A stretch of 64,000 nt of DNA from contig MJGA01000020.1 in the NCBI GenBank assembly GCA_001910725.1, positions 1-64,000 on the forward strand, written 5' to 3'. Both the position numbers and the translations under genes were made by a program. This stretch comes from Phanerodontia chrysosporium. Its lineage: Eukaryota; Basidiomycota; Agaricomycetes; Polyporales; Phanerochaetaceae. Positions within the stretch are counted from its first letter, which is position 1, and every line of letters begins with the position of its first letter. Positions 1 through 12,457 of this stretch are shown in pieces. The notes under the pieces were generated by a model. It worked only from the letters and a program-made list of their open reading frames with translations, was not told the origin of the DNA and ran no database searches.

Positions 1-1133
1 ATTCATGTTAAGGCTAAGTTAACATATACACATAACATGGAGGCACATCTTGGCCCTTTGCACCTGGCCACTTCGGTCTCACAATAATCATTCAAGAACC
101 AGGGTGACATGGGAAACAATGCACCTTTCAAATAGAGAGGTACATGATCCATATAAAAACACTAGTGGCTACAGCCAAACAGTTCAGGGTGGGCAACATG
201 TCTCGGTTGGATCCACTGCTCGTCATCGGACACTGGCAGCCGTCAAGGAGTGCGCAAAGGAAAAGCCAGAATGACGTTAAATAAGCTGCGAATTGGTTTA
301 CATGAAGGTGAAGAGCGACAATCGAGGCAACCGCCGTGTTGACGAAGTGGACGGTCGTGGTCAACGCTGAATCCAAGAACGTTATTGCCCGCGCCACGAC
401 GGGAGCGCCAATCAATGGGTAATAGCGGTTTACACCGAGCGTGTCTGACCACATCTTCCAAAGAGCGAAGGTCCTTGAAACCGTCCTCCGTTCCTGAGCT
501 TTGAATACTCGGTGAGGACGCTGTGTAAGTCCAGAATGACAACGCTGGGTGAACTCGGCAACACTCAGAGCCCGCTCTGTTGCGAAATTCAGTGGTGAGT
601 CCGGCAGACGTATGATCATTTCGACGTTGCCATTAACACGTCTGCAAGCGTAGGAGTTCGAGCCCCACTGGAGCAGGTGACATAGGATGGTTCATCTTAA
701 CGTGTTCGAGCCTTGCTGGAGCATCTCCCTCCAGCAAATTCAGTGCATTCGACTCAAGGTCTAAGGTTAGCACAAGCCATTTCAGCTTCAATATTCATTT
801 AGTCACATCCCATAGGTACAGACTACATACGGAGCGTCGAGGACAGAAGGTCGTGTTTAATGCTGGCTGGGGTCACTCGCGGAAGATGCCGGCGACGACG
901 ACTCTTCGGCGACCTCTGCGTCCAAATGCGGACTGCCACAGCCAAACAGAGCTTTCACGTGAGTCTCGTTTGTTTATTGCCATTCAACAGGACGCGACGC
1001 GCCGGCGCTGTATATACCCACGCCAAAGCGTCGCCAGCCCTCTCCTCGCTTCGACTCTCTCCGTCTCCCAGTCTCCTCGCCCTCTCCTTCGCTCATTCCC
1101 TCGCTCATTCCCTCGCCCACACTCTTTCACACC
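1..1133. other. Left-edge region without a supported gene
   Basis: I see no gene I can defend. A 163-codon minus-strand frame (619-128) has two hydrophobic stretches and could be an exon of a membrane protein, but no splice partner or family motif is visible. The right end holds the promoter of the next gene, with a TATATA at 1011-1016 and repeats of CTCGCTCATTCC just before the start codon. Confidence 0.4.
1011..1016 (+). promoter_or_regulatory. TATA box of the acidic protein gene
   Basis: TATATA lies about 120 bp upstream of the ATG at 1134 and is followed by a pyrimidine-rich leader, the usual layout of strongly expressed basidiomycete genes. Confidence 0.45.
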
Positions 1134-2111
1134 ATGAGCTTCCCTCGCTTCCAGTCGTCCGTCACCCCGCTCGCACGCCGGTGGACCAAGAACCAGAAGT
1201 CGCCCTCCATGCGCGACGTCCGCCCTGCAGACAAGACGCGACTGAGCCGTGAGCGGCGCGGCTGGCTCGCGTCGCTCGTCGACAAGAAGTTCCAACGCTC
1301 GCTTCAGAGGGAAAGGCAGGACGAGCGCGTGATCCGCGAGAGGATCGAGGACGAGGCCGTCAACTATGTCAAGCAAGGGCCGCTGGGCAAGCGCAAGGTC
1401 GTCGAGCTGCCGCTGGACCTGGGTCGCTCAACGGTGTGTCGCATGGACCTCCTCTTTGCCTGGCCTTACTGAACTTGCAAAGTGCACTCTCCCTCGTCGG
1501 TTCAAATTGAACACTGTGAGTGCCTTCCGCTTTCCGCGCTTTGCGGCGCTAATGACCATCAGGCCGAGCCGATGGACATCGACGCAGTCACGTACAACAC
1601 GGTGAACGTCCCCACTCACAGCGTCACTGTGAACGTGACCGAGCACCGCTACAACGACATCGACATGGAGGCTCCCGAGTTCGATGACAACACTGACGCT
1701 GACATGCCCGATGCCTGCGACGTAGACGTCGACATGACGGACATCGACTCCGACGTTGACATGGACGATTCGACCCTCGCTTCTACGTACGCTCCTCGTT
1801 ACTCGGGGTTCAATCCCTTTGCGCGCATCTTCAACCCCTTTATTCCCCCACCGGTCGCACCAGCTCTCCCCATCTCTGTGCCGACACTCGCGAACCTCAT
1901 CGCCGTCGGCCTGCACATCTCGACGCCGGTCCTTCCCCAGGTCCACAAGGCCTTCGTGGCGACGGGGACCGCGCCTGCGAGCGTCGCTGCGGTGGCCAAC
2001 GCAGCCTCGTCCAAGGGCAAGGGCAAGACTGCCGAGATCGCGGTGCCCTGGTCTCAGCTCTTCCGGTCGCTCAGCGTGGGCACCAGCGGCCAGGGCTACA
2101 CCGCCCGCTAG
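1134..2111 (+). CDS. Conserved-looking unknown protein with acidic middle, 282 aa
   Basis: I do not recognise the family. Two exons (1134-1433 and 1563-2111) join in phase 0 and remove a 129-nt GT..AG intron. The first 100 residues are strongly basic, with R/K/E-rich helices around residues 35-85. After the junction comes a very acidic segment rich in D, V and M repeats (DVDVDMTDID and similar), then a hydrophobic/proline-rich stretch (FNPF..FNPFIPPP) and an alanine-rich C terminus with KGKGK. The start follows a TATA box and a pyrimidine-rich leader. The alternating basic and acidic halves suggest a protein- or nucleic-acid-binding role, but that is only inference. Confidence 0.65.
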
Positions 2112-4115
2112 GGAGCAGTACGTGTGAGTCTGGGTTTGAGCCGTCTTGGGCAAGTACCTCCATGTGCGCGGAAGGCAGCGTGTCCGCCGAGGGCCCCGGC
2201 GGTGCGCGAGTCCCGAGGTGCGGAGGTGCCCTGATGGCGAGTAGGGCGGGCTTCACCATTCTGCCCGCCCTCGCCCGTGCTCTCCCTCAGGGGAGTACCA
2301 TTCATCGTCGTCAATACATCCGGGGAGCGCGATCAAGCTGTTCAAGACAAAGAAAAAACCAGAAAAGACAGACCGTACGAAGCACGATGAAGCACGACGA
2401 AGCACGACGATATATGATCCACGAGGATCTAATGAAGACCAAACGTTCCTACGAAGAAAGCCTCTGTTTATCTCTCTTGGGTTATTGGGTCGATCTCTTG
2501 GGTAATCTCTCCAGCATCTCATGGCCCCAACTGGGCACATCCGGCCTACGGCCATTTACCTCGCCATCACTAGCTTTCGCATCCTATCTGGACTCTGGAT
2601 CACTTGGCTTACTTTGGGGTTTGCTCTTCCTTCTCCTTGTCGCTTGGCCTTGCTGACTGAGATGTACCCAGGACTCTTCTGACGATACAAGATTTGTACG
2701 AACGCTCGCTTTGGCGCATGTTTCTCTCCCCGACTTTTCAGTGACATTCCTCCACGACCGCACTTGACGGCGCGCGCCACACTATTCCCAGCATATAACG
2801 ACTCTTACACGACTCCGCTCGTCTCGAGGTGCGCCCTCCCTCGTCTTCGTGCTCTCCGTACTAAATCCATCACAGCCCGACTCTCGGCACGCTCTATGGC
2901 GACGTCGACGCCACCACCGCCACCTTCACGAACCCCGGGGAGTATGTCTGTCGAGGGCCCCGACAGCGTACGAGCCTCAGTGGAGGTGGTTGGCACCCGG
3001 CATTCACGGACGTCGAGAACGGTACGCTCTGCTTCCTCGCACAAATGGTCTAGTCAAGCTGACTCGTATTCTGCTAGACGTTCTCACACGCACCCGCCGG
3101 TTGCACGATACCGCGGACCTTGCACGCACTCCGCGCTGCACAACGCCGGAAACACACACGCACCCAAGGCTGCACAACGCTTTGGCCGCACACTCTCTTC
3201 GTTGCTAAACCTACAGGCATTTCTGGCTGCACATCGCTGGAACCGCACATGCACCCAAGGCTGCACAATGCCATGGCCGCACATGGACGCTCGCATTCTA
3301 GGCTCACAGGCTCTTCTAGCTGCACAGTGCTGGAACCCCACTCGCACTCCGAGCTGCACAACGCCGGAATCCCACAAACACCCTAGGCTGCACAACTCTC
3401 TGGCTGCACACGGACCTCTGCTCACTAGGCCCACATGCACTCCCGGCTGCACGACGCCGGACTCCAGGCTAGCTGTCTTCGCTCGCTGACTTTTCGCTAC
3501 TCGTCGCTCTCGCTCTCGCGCTAACACGCTCACTCGCTTTGCGCTCTCTCCTCTACGTCGCTTTGCGGGCAACTCTCCCCGCTCAGACACGCTCTCAATG
3601 CTTTGTCGCTCACGCGCTTTGCGCTCTTCGCCTTCCGCACTCGGCGCTACTGACCCGCGACACTCTCTGCGCCGAATCTACTCACCCGCCCTCACCCCAG
3701 GCCGACGACTGGTCTGCGCTCAATAGCGGCACTGCCCGCCGACCCTTTCTCCTCACAGCGATGTCGCTGTCGATTCCTTCCGGACCTATCAATGGATCCG
3801 CGCTCACGGTCGTTCCTCGACTCACTGACTTTTCCGCACCGCTGACTGCGTGCGCGCTCAATGGTGGACTTGCCCGCCGATTATCTTTTGTAGTACTCGT
3901 TGTAATAAAATGATGATGCTCAGGGACACGGAGCGAAGTGCGGGTGTGTAAGAGCCGATGCAAGGCTATGCATTATGAATCCGAAGTACAGGTGGTGAAT
4001 CCAAGCGATACATCAGTGGGAGAATACATTGGGTGGTAAGCTACGATCTAACAGCACGTCTCCAGGCTACACTTTGTGGATCCGAACGGTACAGGTGAAG
4101 AAAGGGACGAGACGG
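2112..4115. other. 2 kb intergenic region with degenerate repeats
   Basis: No supported gene. From about 2340 there are short direct repeats (AAGCACGA-type) and from 3120 to 3460 a minisatellite-like array, listed separately. Around 3716 and 3858 two similar 35-bp blocks start with GCGCTCAAT and continue TGCCCGCCGA, so the stretch has been built by local duplication. Open frames here are repeat translations. Confidence 0.5.
3120..3460. repeat. Degenerate minisatellite built on GCTGCACAAC
   Basis: The block GCTGCACA followed by a variable NNGC(C/T)GG or similar recurs near 3137, 3171, 3229, 3259, 3320, 3352, 3387, 3402 and 3438. Spacing alternates between about 30-35 and 58-61 bp, so the higher unit is probably about 92 bp. 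Between the cores runs a C/A-rich spacer such as CGCACCCAAG. No protein-coding signal was found. Confidence 0.7.
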
Positions 4116-5453
4116 CTAGCCTCCGGCCTTGCCCAGCAGCGCGTACCCACTGCCTGCCGGTCCGTAGAGCTGCAAAAAGAAGTGAGCAGAGCGAGGAGGC
4201 CACGGTCGTGGCGCACGACGCACCTTGCCGTAACAGTGCTTGCAGTACGGGCTGCCCTCGTTCTCCGTGAGCCGCGTCGAGTCGAGGAGCGTCCCGCACT
4301 CGGTGCACCGCAAGCAGTTACGATGCCACGTCTTGCCAATCGCCTTCACCTGCTCAGCAAAGTACACCGTCTTCTGGCACTTGGGGCACACCGGGTTGCT
4401 CCCGCCCCACTGGCGCCCCGTCGGCATCGGCGCCATGGGCGACGCCGAGGGCGCCCGCCCGAGCGCCGCGCCGTAGCGCGTGCCCGTGGGCGTCGGCCCG
4501 AGCTGCACCGTCATACGCCCTCCGAGCACCGGCGCGCCGTCGTTCGTGGTCGCGCGCTTCACGGGGCTCGGCGTGCGCGGCGGCCCCGTCATCGCGGGCT
4601 CGAGCGGGACCGTGCGCGGGAGCCCGCTTGAGCCGCGTCCTGCGTGCGCCGGTGTGCCCGCGACGAAGGGCGGCTCCCAGTCCTCGTCGCCGTCTGCGGG
4701 CCCGGGCAGCGGGGACTTTGGGGGCGTGGTCGGAGATTTCAGTTGGGCGCCGAAGGACGCACGTTTGGGGCTCCAGGTGTGCGTCGGCTTGAAGATGGGG
4801 GATGTCGCGCCGTCGCGCGAGCCCGTGTACACGCCGCTCGCGGGCCGCGAGGGCAGCGGGGGCGGCACGCTCTTTGGGGAGGCGGCGCTGGGGAGGTTGG
4901 TATTCACGCGGGCGGGGGAGGCGGGCGGGGACAGGAGCACGTCGTCGCGGTCGGGGAGGTTTGCGTGTCGTAAGTCGCGTGTGCCAAAGTTCTTGACATG
5001 ACAGGTCTTGCTAGGAGTTGCTCAGAGGGAAAAGACAGGGTAGGCGGCAGTAGTGCGTACCAATATGGCTGGTGGAATGAAGGTTTAGCTGGGAAGCAAA
5101 GCGATGAGTGTGGCCACTCACTTCCTGATTGTGTTCTACGAGGCTGTAGGAGTCTAGACGTTTCTTACACGACGTGCACGACAAGCATGGCTGCCGACCA
5201 CTGTTGGTAAGCCACACGGGCAGTAGGCAGCAGTCCACACACCTTGTGGTACAACTGAAGCGAGCGAACGTGGTCAGCAAAGCGAGGAAATGAGGGGCGA
5301 CTGCGCAGACCTTTCGCCCAGGGCCCATTATCTGGAAACGCGTGGTTAGGGCGCGAATGGTAGACGTAAAAGTGGTGAAGCACGTACCTGTTCTGCAGCG
5401 TAAACAGCCTTGCTGCAGCGGGGACATGTAGGTGTTCCTCCGTAGGGATGCAT
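4116..5453 (-). CDS. Two-LIM-domain protein, 338 aa, with micro-exons
   Basis: LIM domains bind two zinc ions and mediate protein contacts, often at the actin cytoskeleton or in signalling. Seven exons fit: 5453-5388, 5331-5311, 5254-5243, 5190-5122, 5068-5061, 5010-4224 and 4169-4116, all with GT..AG introns and consistent phases. LIM1 (about residues 10-65) begins CPRC and continues LYHK, CLSCTSCK and PYCKTCH. LIM2 (about 267-321) begins CPKC and has WHRNCLRCTECG and YCKHCYGK. The middle is Pro/Ser-rich with SPVK-type sites. The protein ends in a Gly-rich LYGPAGSGYALLGKAGG tail. The 12-nt exon (LYHK) and the 8-nt exon (PY plus part of C) are needed to keep LIM1 complete. The gene is divergent from eIF5A. 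Confidence 0.88.
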
Positions 5454-5732
5454 GGTGGACAGAGTGAGAGAGAGGTCCAGTGGCCAAGAGCCCGTCTGCG
5501 AGTCGACCCCGGCTCGCGCGGCCGCCGTCCGGGGCAGTGAAGTCATCCCGCGGCCTCCGGCGACCGGCCGGCCCATCGCAGCCCGGCCGGAGATTGCCGA
5601 GATACGCCAGCGCCGGCGATGGAAAATGATGAGCGCTCAAAAAAAGCAGCTTTGCTCTTGAGCTCACCCTTTCGCTTTTAGCTCCTCACACACCCTCCTC
5701 CTCCCTCACTCCCACCACCGTTCGCTACCACC
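5454..5732. promoter_or_regulatory. Divergent promoter between LIM gene and eIF5A
   Basis: Only 279 bp separate the two start codons, so both promoters lie here. The eIF5A side ends in a pyrimidine-rich leader (CCTCCTCCCTCACTCCCACCACC) typical of translation-factor genes. Confidence 0.6.
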
Positions 5733-6532
5733 ATGTCCGACGACGAGCAGCACCAGCACAACTTCGAGCAGGTGCGCCCCGTGGCAGCGCTTCCAGCGAG
5801 CATCCCAGAGCTGACGTTTTGCGCCCCGATCCGCACAGGCCTCCGCCGGAGCCTCGCTCACCTACCCCATGCAGTGCTCTGCCCTTCGCAAGAACGGGCA
5901 CGTCGTCATCAAGGGTGAGTGAAACCTTTGCAGCAGCAGATTCGGCGGGGGAATTGCTCACACTCGCGCACCAAGGCCGTCCCTGCAAGATTGTCGAGAT
6001 GTCCACCTCGAAGACTGGCAAGCACGGACACGCCAAGGTCCACCTTGTCGCCATCGACGTACGTGCCACCCTCGAACGTTCCCAGCTTGCGTGCTGACAT
6101 CGGCCCTTCTGCCCTCCAGATCTTCACCGGCAAAAAATTGGTTAGTGGCAGCGTCTCAAAGTGATAATGCCGCGATCTGATTGGCTGCGTGCGTTTACAG
6201 GAAGATATCTCTCCTTCCACCCACAACATGGACGTCCCCAACGTCTTCCGTAACGAATACCAGCTCGTGCGTGCCCGTGCTTCCCACAAACAGCGCTCGT
6301 GCCAAACTGACGCCCCTTATTTTTTTTCCAGGTCAACATTGACGACGGTTTCCTTAACCTCATGACCCAGGACGGCACCGCCAAGGACGACGTCAAGCTC
6401 CCCGAGGGCGACCTCGGCAAGCAGATCCAGGCCGACTTCGACGAGGGCAAGGACCTGCTCGTCACCATCGTCTCTGCTATGGGTGAGGAGCAGGCCATCT
6501 CCTACAAGGAGGCGCCCAAGGGCAACAACTAG
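5733..6532 (+). CDS. Translation factor eIF5A, 161 aa
   Basis: eIF5A binds the ribosome between P and E sites and helps peptide bond formation and termination at difficult sequences; it works only after one lysine becomes hypusine. Six exons (5733-5771, 5839-5914, 5976-6058, 6120-6140, 6201-6266, 6332-6532) give a protein of the normal length. The hypusination loop [12 protein letters not shown] places the modified lysine at residue 54. It is preceded by the SH3-like barrel ([19 protein letters not shown]) and followed by the C-terminal OB fold with FLNLM and [10 protein letters not shown]. The first exon is a short acidic leader, as in yeast and animal homologues. A pyrimidine-rich leader precedes the start. 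Confidence 0.97.
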
Positions 6533-7137
6533 ACGTACCGCCCCCGCGCTCTGTATTCTCTCGCCCTCGATTTTCGGTCCTCATCTCTTGCGCTTTTTGC
6601 CCCTTTCCTGCACAATCAATATAGCACCAGCCCTCATACGTCTGTGCATGTACTCATTAAAGTATTTCCATGTACCTCGCACGCCGTCGTTGTTAGTACT
6701 CAGTCGTTGTTGTCGATCATGATACATCGGAGCTAGCGTCACCTCTAGCAGTTCTCATCGAGTATTCTCCGCTTTGGCGTGCCTGCAAATCCGTGCGAGG
6801 ATTATGTATGTACGTGGAAGTAAAACGAGAAAGTTCCTTCGGACTCGGAAGCGTGGTCGTGTGCTCATTAGAGTTTGTCGGGTGCCCTAGCTCCAGCTCC
6901 GCGATCTCTTTGGCTCTGCCGCTGGTCCGATTCTTACATACCAAACACACGGCGGGAGGCGAACCTGGTCGTGTAACACCGCAGAGTACCCTCCTAGCTG
7001 AGCTGGTCAGCATCGCGAGATCGAGCATCCAAATTAGCAACCATTCTGTCTACTCTACAACAACCTTCCGCGCCTGCCATACACGCGATACATGTCTATA
7101 TCATCCCCCCGCATATCTCGCCAGTGCAGATATCTCG
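6533..7137. other. 3' region of eIF5A and convergent spacer
   Basis: This holds the 3' untranslated region of eIF5A and the 3' side of the minus-strand SRAP-like gene. No separate gene is visible. Confidence 0.5.
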
Positions 7138-8480
7138 TCAGAGCGAGCGGAGAACGGAGCTCCCGCGACGCGCGCCTTTCCGCTTCTTCTTGGCGGGCCT
7201 CGCCGGCGCGGCTGTGGCGGCCCCCGCCACATCGTGCGCCGCGGATGCCGGTGGCGAGGGCGACCGCGTGCGCTTCGGCGTAGTGTGCGGCGTCGCCGTG
7301 CCTGTCTCAGGGGCGGCAGGGGCCTGGAAGGGTTTTTGGGCCGTCTGGCGCGTCGGGGGCGTTTGGATCATTTGGGTCAAAGTCCGGTCTTTTTGGGTTG
7401 TTTGGATAGCTGGAGCCGTGGATTTGGGTTTGAGGGCGCGGCGCCTGGTTCTGGTGGGTTGCGACGAGTTTGGCGTCTGGGCCTGCCGGTGGAAGTGGGC
7501 TCGGACGCCGTCGTGGCGTTCGGAGAGGGGTAAGGTGAGCGAGGGCCCGTTCGCCGTGGCGTTTTCGATGTGCGGGAGCACGCGGTGGCTGGAAGAGTGT
7601 TTTCAGGCGTGCGGCTGGGCCATCAGTGGCAGGGCGGACGAACCTGGTGAGTGACGGCAGCAGAGGCAGCGGGGACGTCACGACCGTGGTGAGGTCGGCG
7701 CTCCACAGCAGCGAGGTTGTATCTAGCCAGCGGACAAGATCCTCGACGCGGTGAAGGATGATCGGACTCAAACATTCGCCATTTCCGTGCTTGGAGACCA
7801 GGAGTGTGAAAGACGCGTTCCGCCGGCCTACATAGTTTGATGCGTAAAGGTCCATTTATTTTTTGCGTCTCTATCGCTTACCATGAAGGTGAGAATTATA
7901 ATCGTACAGTCCGGCGAGCAGGATGATACTTCGAGGGGAGGCGTCGTTCAGCTGAGGATTCGGCTTGAAATAGGAGGGCGTGAGCTCCTTCTTCCTGTTT
8001 TCACCCGGCACCTTCGTCTTCCGCCACACGAAGAATCTAACTCCCGTGCATAAGTCAACGGCGACAGACAGATGCGGACACGACTGACCCTTCGCAAACG
8101 ACCGCACACCGCTTCCTGGAGCGCAACAATGCCCACAAGAACTTTCCGCCGTCGGCGACGGTGTTTGCCTCGACAATGGGAATGCTGATGTCGACAGTGC
8201 CGTGGCTCGGGAGCAGGCCCCAGCGCATGTTCTGCAGCGCGAGTTCGCGACGCGCTGGCGTGTGACTGTGCAACACGGGAACGATGCTGCCGCGATGGAG
8301 CGCATAGGACGGCGTGAACGTTTCGCCCCCGAGGGTAGTGGCGACAGTCGTGCCGTACTCTTTTGCGAGCTTGCTGGCGATTGCTGGCAGCTGTTTCGAT
8401 GCAGCATGAGCGCGAGGCGGCTGTGAGGAGCGGGATACACCTACGTTCTGGTCCAGCGCGAGCTTCATGCGAGGGTTCAT
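7138..8480 (-). CDS. Degenerate SRAP (HMCES/YedK-like) paralogue, probably inactive
   Basis: SRAP proteins crosslink to abasic sites in single-stranded DNA through Cys2. The fold is recognisable: FTPSYALHRGSIVPVL (usual NVAPR region), LQNMRWGLLPS, RKRCAVVCEG then FFVWRKTK, ILLAGLYD, SFTLLVSK and RVEDLVRWLD. I place the start at 8480 because MNPRMKLAL sits where MCGRFAL is expected, with a 54-nt intron next. A clear intron separates CVVCEG-type exon from FFVW. Key residues differ: Cys2 is Asn, the Asn of NVAPR is gone, the Glu of YEWL is Val and the PHF histidine is Ser. The C-terminal tail is Pro/Thr-rich and ends in KKKRKGARR, nuclear-signal-like. It may be a pseudoenzyme or a decaying gene. 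An intact-type copy lies 7 kb away. Confidence 0.7.
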
Positions 8481-9756
8481 GTGGGCGGGACGGCGAAGGG
8501 ATGCGCGATGCTGATGGGTAAAAATTTCCGCTAGAGTGTTCTTGTTGGCTCGCACCACCGTCGCTGGGGAGACGCGAGATGAACAGCCTGGGTTTTCCGC
8601 CACGCGAGGTCTATATATCCCGGGATTAACCGCAAAAGCGCTTGCTGCGCCTCGAGAAGACAACCTCTACGGCATGCCGCTCGTCCTCGGTCATTTTGTT
8701 GGACAGGCAAAGGACACCACTAGCCTCCATGGATACCCCGCGCTACTATTGCGGCTGGCGACTGCCCGCTGCAGCGCTTTGCGGTCCCCCCTTGCTGATC
8801 TAGGCTCGGAAAGCGGTCAACATCAGTAAATTGCGCATGAACCGCTACACACCTCTCCAACGGCGAAAGCGGATCTGTCTGCCCATTCAAAACGACCAGT
8901 ATCGCATCCTGTTCGATTGGACGAGTGACAGACTCTCCTCGGAGCGGTGCCGCTCGAAACACCTAGCTAGGACGACGCCTATCACCGTTCCCCCCAATTT
9001 TTGACGGTCCGACGTCGCACTCGGCAGCTACACAGCACCACAAACGCACATCACGCACGTACAAGTGCTTGACAGGGCCCGGACTAGAGGATAATGCTAG
9101 ATGGTGCTTCGAGCGACACTGGGAGAGTAGCCTCGAGGTGCATCAAAGTATCTGACGGGTCAAAGAGCGGTTCTCTTGAAGGCGGCTCGTGCTGAGGTGG
9201 GGGTGAACAGCGCACGGGCTCGGTAGTCATGGTAAAGGTGAGAAGCTTGAATGCTGCATTTAGGGTACTGGTTATAGCCATACGCCTCGACGCTGTACAT
9301 GAGGATGCAACATGTTATCCTCGCTGCACAAAGGCACCATCAAGCATGCGGCAAGCGGCCTGGCCTGTGCATGACCAAAGGGAGGTATCTGGGTACAGGC
9401 GTGCTGGCCGACAGCCGGATGCAGAATGAGCGTAGAACGTAGACGCCATTGCGACCTAGTAGTAGACACGTCAGAGGATGTACTACTGTGACAATCATGC
9501 GGCATACCTGACATGTCTAAGGGGATTTTCCCAGAATGCCCCCACTCGCGCCACCGAGAGAGAGCGACAGGCGAGAGCCAGTGCCACCCCCGAGACATTC
9601 GATCTTGCAGTGTGTAGTCGTCGCCCGACGGGCGCTACTCGGATACGGAACGGAGGAGACTAGCGCCTGTGCGCTGAGTCCGAATTTGGAAGTCGGAGCA
9701 CAAACCAGTCCTCAGACTCAACCGCCACCACATCGAGCCCGACGACGACGAGAGGG
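8481..9756. other. Intergenic region
   Basis: Contains the 5' side of the minus-strand SRAP paralogue and the promoter side of the TAF8-like gene. No other gene could be supported. Confidence 0.4.
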
Positions 9757-11510
9757 ATGGATGCAGGAGCCAAGAAGCTGCTCGAGACGGCGACTATCGA
9801 GACTCTCCATGCTCACAACTTCTCCAAGGCTTCCACCCAGGCGACCGGCGTCCTGACCGACTTGCTCGCGCGGTATCTCCAGGTCCTTGCAAGCACATGC
9901 GCCAAGTACGCTGAACACGCCGGACGACTGCGTCTCACGGCGAGAGATGCCGTGTGTGCGCTGGATGAGCTGGGGGTTGGAGTGGAGGAGCTGAGCGAGT
10001 ACTGTGCGACGGAGGGCAAGGAGATGGCGCGGTACGCGGTGCACACCGCGCGCAGGCTGGAGGACCTCAACGAGTTCCGAGGTCAGTTCTGCTGCTCTGC
10101 GATCACCCCGGTTCGAATGACGAGTTCTTGCAGCTGCGCTGTCGGTCGGTCTGCGAGAAGATCGCGACGACGCGATGCATCTCGTCTACATGCCCGTTCC
10201 GGAGGACATGCCCACGGACGAAGAAGTCTCGGAAGAAGACGAAAGCGAAAGCGAGGAGGAGGCTATACCACATAGTCCACCATCCTTGGAGCAACAAATG
10301 AACGTGGACATTGCCGACGCCGAGGATGAGATTACCCAACTACTGGAGGACCAGAAGAACGGGCGAATATCGAGTCCTCGTCCACTTACGCCAACCTTGC
10401 CCCTTTCTCCCATATCGAACCCCTCAACACCACCTCGAAAGAGACCACGTACTTCAGGCTGGAACCCACCATCGCATATACCCGAGTTTCTACCTCCATT
10501 TCCCAGTCATACACCGCAGCGCACTCCGTCGCCTCCTCCATTGTCTCTTCCTCCAGCGGCGTCATCTTTACCTTCCACATCTGTGAAGCCAGAGCGTCCA
10601 ATCACGCCTCCCCCGGATGCCGCATTTAGCACGGCAGACTACAAGAATCCAGTACCATATAGCATGTCCGTGCTTGCATCGCAGCCCCCGTCCAGCTTGC
10701 CTACGCGGCCCATCAGTCCGCCGTCTCCACCTCCTCCGCAGCACGCCCTGCCAGAGCTCCAGCCCTCTCTGTATCAAGCGTACCACTACGCGTTGACGCA
10801 TCCACCACCGAAGGAGCTAGGACCTACGAATCCGGCTCGGTACAAGGTTGCCGTCTCGCTGATTGAGGAGAGTCAGAAGAATCCTCGTTGGGAACCCGCT
10901 CCATCGCTGTACGGCATCTCCAGTACCAATGCGCCACGCGTCAGCAGTATGGGTCCATGGTATCCCGTCGCGCTCGATGACAAGAACGCCGGCAAGGGCA
11001 AAGAAGCGGACGAGCCCAAGTTCCCTCCGCACCAGCCACGGCCGATCATGTACTCCGAGCGTGTTGCTCCGCTCGTCAGCCAGCAGGGCTCGCGAATCCC
11101 GGCATTGGCGCAGAAGGTGCTCCCGGTGAGTATAAGGCTGGAATGCGTCTCGACGCCGAATCTCATCCACATGCGCGCAGGTCAACGTCCTCCGGCGCAC
11201 GACGCGCCTCGCCCCGCCGCCGCCACTGACGCAGGATGGCCGGAAGCTGACGTATGGCCCCGGTGTGAGCGCGCCGTGGAACTCGGGTCCGCTTCCGCCG
11301 CAGGGCCAGGCGAACGGTGCGAAGGACGGCGTGAAGAAGGAGAAGAGCGACGCGCCGCCGTCGAAGCTGGTTCCGGACGCAAAGCTCTACGCGACGTGGA
11401 ACTGGGAGCAGAAGACCTACCGCGACTCGATTCGCCGTCCCCGCGTGGGGAGCATCAGCGGCACGATGAGCAACGGGCGTCGTCGGAGCGATACGCATGG
11501 CGATCGGTGA
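9757..11510 (+). CDS. TAF8-like histone-fold (Bromo_TP) protein, 548 aa
   Basis: Proteins of this kind pair through a histone fold with another TAF inside TFIID and help RNA polymerase II initiation. Three exons (9757-10081, 10134-11125, 11181-11510) join in frame. Residues about 5-80 form the bromodomain-associated histone fold: LLETATIETLH, then LLARYLQVLASTCAKYAEHAG and a helix RLRLTARDAVCALDELGV. The middle carries IPEFLPPFPSHTPQRTP, matching the Pro-rich TAF8 segment after the histone fold. An acidic stretch EEVSEEDESESEEE and long proline-rich segments follow. TAF3 or another Bromo_TP protein is the main alternative. Confidence 0.75.
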
Positions 11511-12457
11511 GCGCCGCGGCGACATGTTGCAAGGCTAGATCGTCCTTCTTTCCTTCTGTCCGAAAGTGTTGTGCATGCTTTGTTGGACTGCTTTCGCAAA
11601 CTATCAATCGTATCGAGCATTTGTACAGTCCTGCCGTTATAATGCGATCTGTTGTGTACCATCGATGCCCCTAGTCGGCGTAAAGGGCGTGTGCGAGCGA
11701 TTCGATACCGGTGCGGACGTTCGTTCACATTTCTTGGCTTGTGTCTCTGACCATTCTTTCCTTTCGCACTGAAGGCTTCGAAATAGCGATTATATACAGT
11801 TCTTTGCCATCTCGCCCTGGCAGAGATTCGCGCAAAGCAAGGTAAACCGAACCCGCGTGCGATGACATGACAGTTGGTCTGTCCCCGAGACTGTCGTTAG
11901 CACACACGCTACTTCCAGTAGGTCCGTCAGACACCACTGCTCTCACATACCGACTCAACACCAGTACTCAGGATCCAGTCTTGGGAGCGTATTTTGCACC
12001 TAACCCTGCGCCAGATGTCCCTCACGCAGTGCGCCATCCGCCTAATTCTCTTCATGCCGCGCGTGCGTGCGCACATCCAGTACCACTCTGCCAGACTATC
12101 CGCATGCGCAACGCGGACTCCGAGCTCGATTCGCAGCTGAGCCAGCGTCTCGAGGCGTAGTAGCCACCGATGTGGAGTCCCCCCTGCCGTGCCTTCTCGC
12201 GTGTATGCGGGTTCTCCGTGGCCAGATGGAGAAGGAAACGGCCACTACCGTCACGGCCGGTTGTACGAGAAGTGCATAGAGGTACGCCAATGGATTCGGG
12301 ACATGGTCTACCGTACGTTCCTTACGCAGTATACCAGGATTGCGAATACCAGTGTCTACGCAACATCCAATACTATTTGCAGGCACTCATCGCGTCCATT
12401 ATTCCCCTCAGCCTGACCCCCTACTCAACAGAGCCCCGTCTTTTACAACATCATTCA
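11511..12457. other. Intergenic region
   Basis: Convergent space between the TAF8-like and NACHT genes. I see no gene in it. Confidence 0.45.

Noticed and set aside
3120..3460. CRISPR-like array
   Set aside because: Repeats are degenerate, spacing alternates and the organism is a fungus; it is a minisatellite.
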